Shown here: positions 6,774 to 15,073 of the stretch, in pieces
Layout: each line of letters opens with the position of its first letter
How positions within the stretch are numbered: the first letter of the stretch is position 1
DNA from: JAVXAG01 sp036660615
GTDB taxonomy: Bacteria > Bacillota > Clostridia > Peptostreptococcales > Anaerovoracaceae
Direction: 5' to 3'
NCBI GenBank assembly: GCA_036660615.1
Contig: JAVXAG010000016.1
Span: 1 to 21,883 of the forward strand
DNA: 21,883 bases
Position numbers and translations under genes: made by a program
Notes under the pieces: model-generated
What the model was told of the DNA's origin: nothing
Seen by the model: the letters and a program-made list of their open reading frames with translations, nothing else
Database searches by the model: none

Positions 6774-8042
6774 TCAAATCTCCATTTCGCTAATTAATGT
6801 GTTGTTAATTTTTCTTAGTTTTCGTGTTAATTTGTTCAAATCACTTATTTTACGCACCACAGTGTATGCGTCTTCTTCTCTATATAGCAAAATTCCATTT
6901 AGGTTTGATTCAAGGTCCTTACAAAGCAATTGAACTTCTTGTAAAAATTCTTTGTTAGATTTTCCTTTTGCAAAAGTTTTGGAATCTTCTATTTCGTAAT
7001 GATATTCAATACTAAATAATTCTTCGACAAAGGTTGTTAATTGTAACTTCATCTCATTTAGATATATTTCTAGTTCTGTTTCACCATCCCAATCCAAAAC
7101 AATGTCTTTGCTCTTGGACTTTATTTCTTCAAGAAAAACTGACATTTTATCAAATTTCTCGGTAAGCTCTCTGGTTGGCATATTCAAGGCTTTCCAGTAT
7201 AAATCAAGTTGTGATAATGCACAAGTAATCGTATCCTTTAGTTTTCTAGCAACAGAGTTTTCTAATATCTCTACTATCTCATTTTTACAATCAAACTCTA
7301 TACATTCAGCCAGTTTACCTATACCTCTGCCACTTCTAGCACTTACTGGAAACATTTGTACACTTTCTACATCCATCAATCTTGAAAGCAGATCCTCGCA
7401 GTATTTCATATATGAAGAAAGTTCTTCTTCTGAAACTATATCTATTTTGTTTACTGTAAAATAGAACTTTGCAGCATATTCTCTTGTATTACGAAGAAAA
7501 TCTATTTCTATCTCGTTAATTGGACTGTCTACTGAAAGCATAAATATTACAGCGTCACTCTCTTTCATAAATGAATATGCTATGTCTGAATTATGCTTGT
7601 GAGCTGATCCAACTCCTGGGGTATCCACAAACACAAGTCCATCTTTTAAGAAATCAGAAGGAGTATGTATGTCAACAGATGAAACACCCAAAATATTGTT
7701 TGAGTTTTCTTGTTCATTTATATATTTTGATAGCTGATCAAATTCAACCTCTTTAATGTCTCCATTTTCGAACCGAACTTCAGCCGATTTTTCACCATAT
7801 CTGATAGTCGTCACAACTGATGTAACTGGAATAATTCCAACTGGCAAAATTTCATCTTCCAAAATACCATTTACTAAGGTACTCTTTCCCCTTTTAAACT
7901 GTCCTATTACAGATATTGTCATTTCTTTATTTTCTAGTTTTTTACGTAATCCTATTACTTTTTGTACCTCTTTTTTACAAATATCATTGGTAGCAAGCAA
8001 GGACTCTGTTTCTTTTACTGTATCTAAAATTGAATAAACCAT
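6774..8042 (-). CDS. Dynamin-family GTPase coupled to the hydrogenase genes
   Basis: This is a 422-residue GTPase with bacterial dynamin-type motifs. G1 is GQFKRGKST (47-55), G2 threonines lie in PVTSVVTTI (72-80), G3 is DTPGVG (140-145) and G4 is NKID (198-201). The C-terminal half (about 250-422) is charged and helical. No transmembrane segment or hydrophobic paddle is visible, and it is shorter than most bacterial dynamins (often 550-700 or more). It is not HydF: the maturase's P-loop context and C-terminal cluster-binding cysteines are absent. The stop is one base from the next ATG, so translation with the flavoprotein and hydrogenase is coupled. The ATG has AGGAGA nine bases upstream. 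Its function is unknown; assembly, clustering or membrane tethering of the redox complex are possibilities only. Confidence 0.8.
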   Translation of the reverse strand: MVYSILDTVKETESLLATNDICKKEVQKVIGLRKKLENKEMTISVIGQFKRGKSTLVNGILEDEILPVGIIPVTSVVTTIRYGEKSAEVRFENGDIKEVEFDQLSKYINEQENSNNILGVSSVDIHTPSDFLKDGLVFVDTPGVGSAHKHNSDIAYSFMKESDAVIFMLSVDSPINEIEIDFLRNTREYAAKFYFTVNKIDIVSEEELSSYMKYCEDLLSRLMDVESVQMFPVSARSGRGIGKLAECIEFDCKNEIVEILENSVARKLKDTITCALSQLDLYWKALNMPTRELTEKFDKMSVFLEEIKSKSKDIVLDWDGETELEIYLNEMKLQLTTFVEELFSIEYHYEIEDSKTFAKGKSNKEFLQEVQLLCKDLESNLNGILLYREEDAYTVVRKISDLNKLTRKLRKINNTLISEMEI

Positions 8043-8154
8043 ATTATTTTATCTCCTAAATGTTATAAACCTTTTTTTACTGTTACATTGATTATTTTAT
8101 CACATCGCTTTGATTTTTTCTATGATTACTTTATATCATCACTAATATTCCATA

Positions 8155-8189
8155 AATAAAAACAACCCTCTAGTTTACCTAAAGGGTTG
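8155..8189 (-). terminator. Terminator of the hydC-hydB-fusion operon
   Basis: Read on the minus strand, an 11-bp stem CAACCCTTTAG/CTAGAGGGTTG (8179-8189 with 8163-8173, one U-G pair) with a 5-base loop runs into TTTTTATTT. It lies about 20 bases after the stop of the 1164-residue gene. It separates the two hydrogenase-related operons. The rest of the 8043-8208 gap holds the GTPase ribosome site, but I see no convincing -35/-10 pair. Confidence 0.88.
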
Positions 8190-8208
8190 CATTTTGTATA
8201 AATATTAA

Positions 8209-11200
8209 TTATTTTGTAGGTTTTGGTAATCTTTCTGTGATCATATTCATAAGAGCATCTGTGCAAGGTAGTTCATCTACAAACTTGCAATCTCCTGCTG
8301 TCATAAATTTAGGATCAACTGGAACTAATACTCCACCTAAGATTTCACCTATTTCGGCATATTTGTATAGTGGAAGAACATCATCCATTTCTACTGATAT
8401 GTCATAAGTGTCTTCAAATTCAAACTCTTCTTCAAAGACATGTGCAAGCTCTGCTGCAAGTTCCCAGTTGTTGAAATCAACATCTTCGTCAATTGCTTGT
8501 TCGACAGGCATTAGTCTTCTTTCTGTGTTTGTGAAAGTGCCATCTACGCTGGCAAATCCAGTTCCAGGTAGGAATACATCAGCTTTTTGTGCTGTTTTTG
8601 TAAGGTAAATATCAGATACCATCAAGAATTCTAGTCCAGCCAATTCAGCTTGAGGATCTTCACCGAAAATCACTAAGCCTTTTACTCCAGCCATAGCTTC
8701 AGCACCGGCTTTTATTCCCATGTCTATTAGACCTTGTGAATTATTCTTAGCCTTAACTTCCAAAATTCCATCTCTTGGTTTTCCAATATGGCCAGAAAGT
8801 AAAGCGATGTCTGCAACTAGTTTTGCTGCACATTCAGTAACAACATTCTGTTGGAATACAATCATTGCTTTCTTTGCTTTTCCATACATTTCAGCAACTT
8901 CTTTGATTTCATCAGTAACCTTTATTGAAGCAACTGATTTTGCAAAATCTTCAAATCCTGCTGCCTTGCTGGTTTTGCCCATATCTACAAGCACTTTAGC
9001 GATTCCCTTAAGAGCAGTTAAGTCATTGTCAGTATAAATAACCTTTGTTGCAAATGGGAAATCCTGTATCATATCAGCTGGGTTAATAAGAACAATCTTT
9101 GCTCCATTTTCAGCTGCCTGTTTTAGTTTATTGTGTATAACTGGATTGTGATCCTTTAGGAATCCTGTTACAAGAATTACTTCAGTTGATAACAATTCGT
9201 CAATTGTGTTTGGAGAAGCATCATGTCCTAGAACCTGTGCAAGACCACTCTTTCTGTTGTTGAAACTAAATACTTTAGCTCCGATAACTGATGCAAATTT
9301 TTTCATTGCATAAGCTTCTTCGTTGGTGTATCTATCAGAAATTGCTACTGCCAAAGCTTCTCTTCCATGTCTAGCTGCAACACTTTCCATCTTCTTAGCA
9401 GCAAGAACGATTGCTTCGTGATAATCAGTTTCTACAAGTTCATCGCCACATTTTATTAGAGGATCAACAATTTTTCCTTCTAATACTGAGCAATCAAATC
9501 CGAATTTTCCTTTACCACAAGAAATTCCTGCATTTACATAACCTTCTTTATCAGGGTTTACCTTTATTAACATATCTGCATATGATTCAAGGTGTAAACT
9601 ACAGCCAACTGAACAATATGCACAAGTTGTATCAGTAATATCAGTATCAAGAGGTACTTCTTTAGCGACACTTTGTCTTTCTTGCAATGCACCTGTTGGA
9701 CATACGCTTACACATTGTCCGCAAGATTCACAACCTGACTCGCAAAGTGGTTTTTCCAAAGTAGGTTTAACTACTGTATCAAATCCTCTGTCTACAAGGC
9801 CAAGTGCGCCAACGCCCATAACTTCGTCGCAAACTCTAACGCATAATCCACATAGAATACATTTGTCTGGGTCACGAACGATAAATGGATGATCGTCTTC
9901 AAATTCAACCATGTTCTTATCACCGGCAAATCTTTCAGGCTTCACATCATATTCGTTAGCATAATCAACTAACTTACATTCAAAGTAGTCGTGGCATCCA
10001 CATTCCAAACATCTTGAAGCTTCTGCAATTGCTTGTTCTTCTGTCATTGCACTAAATACCACTTCTGAGAAGTTATCTTTTCTTTCGTCAGCAGAAAGTT
10101 GATCAATTACTGGTCTGCACATTCTTTCTCTATCTTCAAATGTCTTTTCAGTTACGTCAGTTCTCTCTACAACATAAGGTTTTTCATATTTTACTGCTTC
10201 GCCGTTTAAGAATGCATCAATTACATAAGATGCTTTTCTTGCATCAGCAATAGCCTCAACTGCAATGGATATCTTGTCATTACCACAGTCACCACCAGCA
10301 AATACGCCAGGGATACTTGTCATAAATGTGTCTTGGTCATATGCAATGGCATCTTTTCTAGTCTTATCTACATCAAAGAAGCTTGCATCAACAGCTTGAC
10401 CAATAGCCAATATCATTGTGTCAATTTCAATTGTTTCTGTTTTTCCTTCAACTGCCATAGGTTTACGTCTTCCAGAAGCATCAGGCTCGCCAAGTTCCAT
10501 AACTTGAAGTACAACCTGTTTAACGTGTCCATCTTTATCTTTGATTATTTCAAGAGGGTTTGTTAAATTCTTAAAGATTACGCCTTCTTCTTCTGCCTCT
10601 TCTATTTCTATCATGTCAGCTGGCATTTCGTCTTTTGTTCTTCTATAGATGTTGTAAACTTCCTTAGCTCCAAGTCTAACTGCAGTTCTGCAAGCGTCCA
10701 TAGCAGTGTTACCACCACCGACAATTGCAACCTTTTCGCCAAGTTTTACAGTTTCATTTCTAACAACTTTTCTTAAGAAGTCAATACCGCCGATAACGCC
10801 CTTAGCATCTTCCCCTTTGCATCCAACTCCAGTTGAAATCCAAGCACCGATACCAAGAAGTACAGCATCAAAATCGTTCTTAACTGTTTCAAAAGGAATA
10901 TCTACACCAATCTTTGTGTTTGGTATGATTTCTGCTCCCATTGCCTCAATTACTTCAATTTCGTCATCCAAAACTTCTTTTGGTAGTCTGTATTCAGGAA
11001 TACCATAACGAAGCATTCCGCCAAGTTTTGGCATTGCATCGAAAATAGTAACATCATGTCCCATCTGTCTTAAGAAATATGCAGCAGATAAACCCATAGG
11101 TCCACCACCGATAATTGCTACGGATTTTCCTGTTGAATCTGCGATTTCAGGAACATAAGCCCCTTCTTCAAGATCAAGGTCAGCAGCAAATCTCTTTAGT

Positions 11201-11703
11201 CCAACAATATTGATTGGTTCATCAACCAATGCTCTTCTACATTCTTCTTCACAAGGATGAGGACAAACTCTTCCAAGTGATGCAGGTAATGGTAATTTAT
11301 CTTTGATTAATTCAAGTGCAGCTTCATACTCTCCATTGGCAATTAAACCAACGTATCCTTGGCAGTCTGTGCCAGCAGGACAAGCAAGTGCACATGGAGG
11401 TCTACAATCTCCGTTGTGATTTGAAAGCAATAGTTCAAGATTTGTTTTTCTTGAATCTACAACTCTATCTGTGTTTGTCATTACAACCATGTTTGGCGAA
11501 ATTTCTGTCGCACAAGCTTTGCAAAGTTTAGGGTTGCCTTCAACTTCAACTACACAAAGTCCACATGAACCGTAAATTTTTGTTCTTTCATCGTAGCAAA
11601 GAGTAGGAATAAACAGGTCATTTTCTCTTGCAACTTCAAGTATTGTCTGACCTGGAAGTCCTGTTACTTCTACGCCATCTATGTTTAATCTAAATTTGTT
11701 CAT
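8209..11703 (-). CDS. NuoG-like fusion: 2Fe-2S, GltD-like flavoprotein, ferredoxin clusters and molybdopterin-fold domain
   Basis: The 1164 residues form a four-part redox fusion. A 2Fe-2S domain has C36, C47, C50 and C64 (NuoG spacing). A GltD-like module (about 95-580) has CPAGTDCQGY, FAD motif AIIGGGPMG (196-204), NAD(P) motif VAIVGGGNTAMD (325-336) with YRRTKDEM, GVFAGGDC (466-473) and CLECGC. Two 4Fe-4S clusters have C615/618/621/625 and C658/661/664/668. The molybdopterin-oxidoreductase fold (about 690-1164) opens with cluster cysteines C694/697/701/729. Such proteins are often labelled formate dehydrogenase, but there is no cysteine between 752 and 958 and no in-frame TGA, so the Cys/Sec molybdenum ligand is absent. 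That points to a NuoG-like electron conduit or scaffold. AGGGAGGAGG precedes the ATG. The gap to hydB is 16 bases, so the two are co-transcribed. Confidence 0.85.
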   Translation of the reverse strand: MNKFRLNIDGVEVTGLPGQTILEVARENDLFIPTLCYDERTKIYGSCGLCVVEVEGNPKLCKACATEISPNMVVMTNTDRVVDSRKTNLELLLSNHNGDCRPPCALACPAGTDCQGYVGLIANGEYEAALELIKDKLPLPASLGRVCPHPCEEECRRALVDEPINIVGLKRFAADLDLEEGAYVPEIADSTGKSVAIIGGGPMGLSAAYFLRQMGHDVTIFDAMPKLGGMLRYGIPEYRLPKEVLDDEIEVIEAMGAEIIPNTKIGVDIPFETVKNDFDAVLLGIGAWISTGVGCKGEDAKGVIGGIDFLRKVVRNETVKLGEKVAIVGGGNTAMDACRTAVRLGAKEVYNIYRRTKDEMPADMIEIEEAEEEGVIFKNLTNPLEIIKDKDGHVKQVVLQVMELGEPDASGRRKPMAVEGKTETIEIDTMILAIGQAVDASFFDVDKTRKDAIAYDQDTFMTSIPGVFAGGDCGNDKISIAVEAIADARKASYVIDAFLNGEAVKYEKPYVVERTDVTEKTFEDRERMCRPVIDQLSADERKDNFSEVVFSAMTEEQAIAEASRCLECGCHDYFECKLVDYANEYDVKPERFAGDKNMVEFEDDHPFIVRDPDKCILCGLCVRVCDEVMGVGALGLVDRGFDTVVKPTLEKPLCESGCESCGQCVSVCPTGALQERQSVAKEVPLDTDITDTTCAYCSVGCSLHLESYADMLIKVNPDKEGYVNAGISCGKGKFGFDCSVLEGKIVDPLIKCGDELVETDYHEAIVLAAKKMESVAARHGREALAVAISDRYTNEEAYAMKKFASVIGAKVFSFNNRKSGLAQVLGHDASPNTIDELLSTEVILVTGFLKDHNPVIHNKLKQAAENGAKIVLINPADMIQDFPFATKVIYTDNDLTALKGIAKVLVDMGKTSKAAGFEDFAKSVASIKVTDEIKEVAEMYGKAKKAMIVFQQNVVTECAAKLVADIALLSGHIGKPRDGILEVKAKNNSQGLIDMGIKAGAEAMAGVKGLVIFGEDPQAELAGLEFLMVSDIYLTKTAQKADVFLPGTGFASVDGTFTNTERRLMPVEQAIDEDVDFNNWELAAELAHVFEEEFEFEDTYDISVEMDDVLPLYKYAEIGEILGGVLVPVDPKFMTAGDCKFVDELPCTDALMNMITERLPKPTK

Positions 11704-11719
11704 TGTATTTCCTCCTCCC

Positions 11720-13468
11720 TTAGTCTCTTACAATTGCACCGAATTTGCAAGTTTCTTCGCATCTTCCGCACTTGATACATTTATCTTTATCGATAACGTG
11801 TTTGCCCTTAACTACGCCTGTAATAGCGCCAACAGGACATTTCTTTGAACAAAGTGTACATCCTTTGCAATCATCAGTAATAGTAAATTCTATTAAACTC
11901 TTACATGATTTTGCTGTACATTTTTTCTTGTAAATATGATCTTCATATTCATTTCTAAAGTATCTAATTGTTGTAAGTACTGGGTTTGGAGCAGTTTGGC
12001 CAAGTCCACACATTGAGCCATCTTTGATTTTTCCTGCTAATTCTTCTAGTAATTCGATGTCTCCGTCTTTGCCTTCGCCTCTTGTAATTCTCTCTAGGAT
12101 TTCAAGCATTCTCTTTGTACCTATTCTGCAATAGTTACATTTTCCACAAGATTCTTTTCTTGTGAAATCAAGGAAGTATCTAGCCATGTCAACCATACAA
12201 GTGTTTTCATCCATTACGATCATACCACCTGAACCAACAATTGCACCTGTCATATTGATATCTTCATATGTAACTGGAGTATCAATAAGTGCTGCTGGAA
12301 TACATCCTCCTGAAGGTCCGCCCATTTGAACAGCCTTAAATTCTTTATCCTGTTTGATTCCTCCGCCAATTCCGTAAATTACGTCTTTTAGTGGAAGACC
12401 CATTGGAACTTCTACAAGTCCACCTTTTTTGATTTTGCCAGCAAGAGCAAATACTTTTGTACCCTTTGACTTTTCAGTACCCATAGCACCGAAAGCTGCT
12501 CCGCCATTTACCATAATCCATGAAACATTAGCAAAAGTTTCTACATTGTTAATGTTTGTTGGTTGTTGCCAATATCCTTTTGCTGCTGGGAACGGAGGTT
12601 TTAACCTAGGCATTCCTCTTTCGCCTTCAAGCGATGCAATCAAAGCAGTTTCTTCACCACATACAAATGCACCAGCACCAGCTTTTATTCTCAAATCAAA
12701 GTTATATCCGCTACCGAATATATCTTTGCCTAAATATCCTTTTTCTCTAGCTTGACCCATTGCAGTCTCTAATCTTTTTATTGCAAGTGGATACTCAGCA
12801 CGACAATAAATGATACCTTCTGTAGCACCCATTGCAAATCCGCCGATTATCATACCTTCGATAAGTGAATGAGGATCGCCTTCAAGAACTGATCTGTCCA
12901 TAAATGCACCTGGGTCACCTTCGTCAGCATTGCAGACGATGTATTTTGATGGTCCTGGGTTAACTTTAGCTGCATTCCACTTAAACCAAGTTGGGAATCC
13001 TGCGCCGCCTCTGCCTCTAAGACCAGCTACTTTTATTTCATCGATTACTTCATCTTGAGTCATGGAAGTAACTACCTTCTTTGTTGCTTCATATCCGCCA
13101 ACAGCAAGGTATTCTTCTATTTTTTCTGGGTTGATTAAACCGCAGTGTCTCAAAACTATTCTCTTTTGTTTTCCGATAAAACCCTTGTCTTCTTCTGAAA
13201 TTGCATATTCAACTACTGGTTTCCCACCGATTAAGTGTTCTTCCACAATCTTAGCAACTTTATCAGGCTGAACTTTGACATATCTTGTCATGTCGCCATT
13301 GTCTTCATATATATCAACAATTGGTTCAAGGTAACAAGTACCTACGCAACCAGTAATATCAACATCTATGTTTAATTTCTTTTCGCCAATTATTTTTTCA
13401 AATTCGGCTTGTGTTTTTTTAGCACCTGTCGCTACGCCACAACTACCTTGTCCGATGATTACTTTCAT
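11720..13468 (-). CDS. hydB: NuoF-like NADH:FMN subunit HydB
   Basis: This is the flavin subunit of multimeric NAD-dependent hydrogenases and related electron-bifurcating complexes, and it oxidises or reduces NAD(H) at FMN. In 582 residues it has an N-terminal thioredoxin-like 2Fe-2S domain, where I see three candidate ligands (C10, C41, C45). The FMN/NADH domain has GLRGRGGAGFPT (149-160), CNADEGDPGAF (179-189) and GAGAFVCGEETAL (264-276). An SLBB region follows, then the NuoF 4Fe-4S cluster ESCGKCNYCRIG (C441/444/447 with C487). The C-terminal ferredoxin-like pair is C534/537/540/544 and C564/567/570/574. This set is typical of HydB rather than respiratory NuoF. AGGAGGTG precedes the ATG, overlapping the end of hydC. 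FMN-based bifurcation is known for the family and inferred here. Confidence 0.93.
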   Translation of the reverse strand: MKVIIGQGSCGVATGAKKTQAEFEKIIGEKKLNIDVDITGCVGTCYLEPIVDIYEDNGDMTRYVKVQPDKVAKIVEEHLIGGKPVVEYAISEEDKGFIGKQKRIVLRHCGLINPEKIEEYLAVGGYEATKKVVTSMTQDEVIDEIKVAGLRGRGGAGFPTWFKWNAAKVNPGPSKYIVCNADEGDPGAFMDRSVLEGDPHSLIEGMIIGGFAMGATEGIIYCRAEYPLAIKRLETAMGQAREKGYLGKDIFGSGYNFDLRIKAGAGAFVCGEETALIASLEGERGMPRLKPPFPAAKGYWQQPTNINNVETFANVSWIMVNGGAAFGAMGTEKSKGTKVFALAGKIKKGGLVEVPMGLPLKDVIYGIGGGIKQDKEFKAVQMGGPSGGCIPAALIDTPVTYEDINMTGAIVGSGGMIVMDENTCMVDMARYFLDFTRKESCGKCNYCRIGTKRMLEILERITRGEGKDGDIELLEELAGKIKDGSMCGLGQTAPNPVLTTIRYFRNEYEDHIYKKKCTAKSCKSLIEFTITDDCKGCTLCSKKCPVGAITGVVKGKHVIDKDKCIKCGRCEETCKFGAIVRD

Positions 13469-13482
13469 AATAATTGCACCTC

Positions 13483-13992
13483 CTATGCTCTTTCTCTGAC
13501 TTCAGCAAGGATCTGTGTTACAGTATCTTTTGTAAGATTTCCGTAAGTTTCATCTCCATCAGCGCTTTTTATCATCATTACTGGAGCAAGCGAACAACAT
13601 CCTAGACAAGCTACATTGTTTAATGTAAAAATGCCATCTTCAGTTGTTTCACCATCTTTAATGTTCAAGTATTCGCAGACAGCTTCTTCGATTAACTCTG
13701 AACCATTTACATGGCAAGCTGTACCTTGGCAAAGCATTACTAGATATTTACCGATTGGTTGTAATCTAAACTGTGCGTAAAAGGTTGCAACTCCATAAAT
13801 CTTTGCAGCCTTTATTCCTGTTACCTCAGAAATATAATTTATAGTGTCAATAGATAGATATCCGTAAATATCCTGTGCCTGTTGTAAAATAGTAATCAAA
13901 CTACCTGGCACTTTTGCGTACTTTTCCAGAACCGGTTCTAATTCTTTGAACTGGTCATTGTTGTTTCCGCAGCAACAACATTTTTCACTCAT
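13483..13992 (-). CDS. hydC: NuoE-like 2Fe-2S subunit HydC
   Basis: This 169-residue thioredoxin-fold protein carries one 2Fe-2S cluster and partners the NuoF-like subunit in NADH-linked hydrogenases and dehydrogenases. A helical N-terminal region includes GSLITILQQAQDIYGYL (30-46) and GVATFYAQFR (67-76). The ligands are C88 and C93 (CQGTAC) with C129 and C133 (ACLGCCS), matching the NuoE Cx4C and Cx3C spacing. It is the first gene of its operon and has a clear promoter, an operator-like palindrome and AGGAGG before the ATG. The N-terminus is unusual: MSEKCCCCGNN places four consecutive cysteines (5-8) ahead of the conserved fold, not needed for the NuoE cluster. They might bind metal or undergo oxidation, but the sequence does not show which. 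Confidence 0.94.
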   Translation of the reverse strand: MSEKCCCCGNNNDQFKELEPVLEKYAKVPGSLITILQQAQDIYGYLSIDTINYISEVTGIKAAKIYGVATFYAQFRLQPIGKYLVMLCQGTACHVNGSELIEEAVCEYLNIKDGETTEDGIFTLNNVACLGCCSLAPVMMIKSADGDETYGNLTKDTVTQILAEVRERA

Positions 13993-14033
13993 TTATGTAT
14001 TCCTCCTATGTAAATATATTAACTTTACAAAAC

Positions 14034-14050
14034 ATTGTATTCTATACAAT
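14034..14050. promoter_or_regulatory. Operator-like palindrome at the hydC start site
   Basis: ATTGTAT (34-40) and ATACAAT (44-50) form a perfect 7-bp dyad around TCT. It lies just downstream of the hydC -10, across the expected first bases of the transcript, a place where a bound repressor would block initiation. The spacing differs from the Rex box (TTGTGA-N6-TCACAA), so I do not assign the regulator. Confidence 0.6.
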
Positions 14051-14058
14051 TGTCTTTA

Positions 14059-14087
14059 ATTATAATAAAAATAGTACAAAAAATCAA
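14059..14087 (-). promoter_or_regulatory. Sigma-A promoter of the hydC operon
   Basis: On the minus strand, -35 TTGATT (14082-14087) and a perfect -10 TATAAT (14059-14064) are separated by 17 bp. The expected start is near 14052, giving a leader of about 60 bases before the hydC ATG. I see no terminator between the upstream transporter gene and this promoter, so some read-through may also occur. Confidence 0.85.
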
Positions 14088-14101
14088 TTGAATTACGATA
14101 G

Positions 14102-15046
14102 TTATAAAATTAACTTATCATTATCATCGATATTTTCAATTTGTTTTTCGTCTATATTTTTATGATCTTTTTTAAGAAATTTGAAATCCACTTCCATAAT
14201 AAATATACTAGCCAGCATAATAAATGCTCCCAAATATGATTTTGGCGATAGCACCTCTCCCACTAGAAAGAATGCTGAAATGGAGCAGAAAACTGGTTCC
14301 AGTGTAAATATTACCCCTACATGAGATGCGCTTGTATATTTCTGAGCTACTGCCTGAACTATAAACGCTACTCCTGTACAGAATACCGATAAGAATATTA
14401 CTGCCATCCAAACATTTGACGAGCTTGGAAGATGTGGTTCTTCAAGAAAAATTGCTAAGACAACATTAAGAATTCCCGTTACGCCTAACTGAAAAACTCC
14501 AAGCTGCAAAGGATTGACTTCTTCGTGGCTAACTGCTTTTTCTGTCAAAAGCAAATCAATGGCATATGCCATTCCACCGCCAATACAAAGCAAATCACCT
14601 TTTAGATTTGCAAGATTAATTGAGAAGTCATCTTTTAATGTTAACAATGCTATTCCTACAAAACACATAGTAACAACTAATATTAGCTTCTTTTCTGGTC
14701 TCCTTTTAAAAAATATGAATCCAAACATCGGTGTGAACACTACGGTTAATGCACATAGAAATCCAGAGTTGGACAATGTGGTGTATTGGACTCCAAAAGT
14801 CGCTCCAATATATACGAATACCAATGCCATTCCCACCAAACAACTGTATTTAAGCGTTATTTTATTGACTGTTTTTAGTTTTGGATACATGAGTACCCCA
14901 GCAATAACAAATGCACCAATAAATCGATATGCATTTAATGTAAATGCACCCATATCAGATAAGCAAACATCCATTAAATAGTAGGATATTCCCCAACAAA
15001 GTGTTACAACTATAAGCATTAGGTCGGCTTTTAACTGTTTTTTCAT
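14102..15046 (-). CDS. EamA/DMT-family membrane transporter
   Basis: This is a 314-residue integral membrane protein of the drug/metabolite transporter superfamily, with two EamA repeats of about five helices each. The first repeat starts with LMLIVVTLCWGISYYLMD (9-26) and the second near LKGDLLCIGGGMAYAIDLLL. The second repeat has the usual conserved motifs, including SASHVGVIFTLEPVF near helix 9. A charged, Asp/Asn/Lys-rich cytoplasmic tail follows the last helix (from about 285). Family members export or import amino acids, nucleosides or other small metabolites, and the substrate cannot be told from sequence. It starts 27 bases after the holA stop with AAAGGAA before the ATG. It is probably the last gene of the comEC-holA transcript, a place where rpsT often lies in Firmicutes. 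Confidence 0.88.
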   Translation of the reverse strand: MKKQLKADLMLIVVTLCWGISYYLMDVCLSDMGAFTLNAYRFIGAFVIAGVLMYPKLKTVNKITLKYSCLVGMALVFVYIGATFGVQYTTLSNSGFLCALTVVFTPMFGFIFFKRRPEKKLILVVTMCFVGIALLTLKDDFSINLANLKGDLLCIGGGMAYAIDLLLTEKAVSHEEVNPLQLGVFQLGVTGILNVVLAIFLEEPHLPSSSNVWMAVIFLSVFCTGVAFIVQAVAQKYTSASHVGVIFTLEPVFCSISAFFLVGEVLSPKSYLGAFIMLASIFIMEVDFKFLKKDHKNIDEKQIENIDDNDKLIL

Positions 15047-15073
15047 AAATCGTGTTCCTTTCCCTATATTTAG

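Noticed and set aside
6774..8042. The GTPase as the hydrogenase maturase HydF
   Set aside because: Its P-loop context and overall layout are dynamin-like, and the HydF C-terminal cluster cysteines are missing.
8086..8105. A TGTGA...ATCA dyad in front of the GTPase-HydA operon as a Rex site
   Set aside because: Only one half matches the Rex consensus and the spacing is off.
8209..11703. Naming the large fusion a formate dehydrogenase (fdhA/fdhF)
   Set aside because: The catalytic Cys/Sec is absent and there is no in-frame TGA. NuoG-like is the safer reading.
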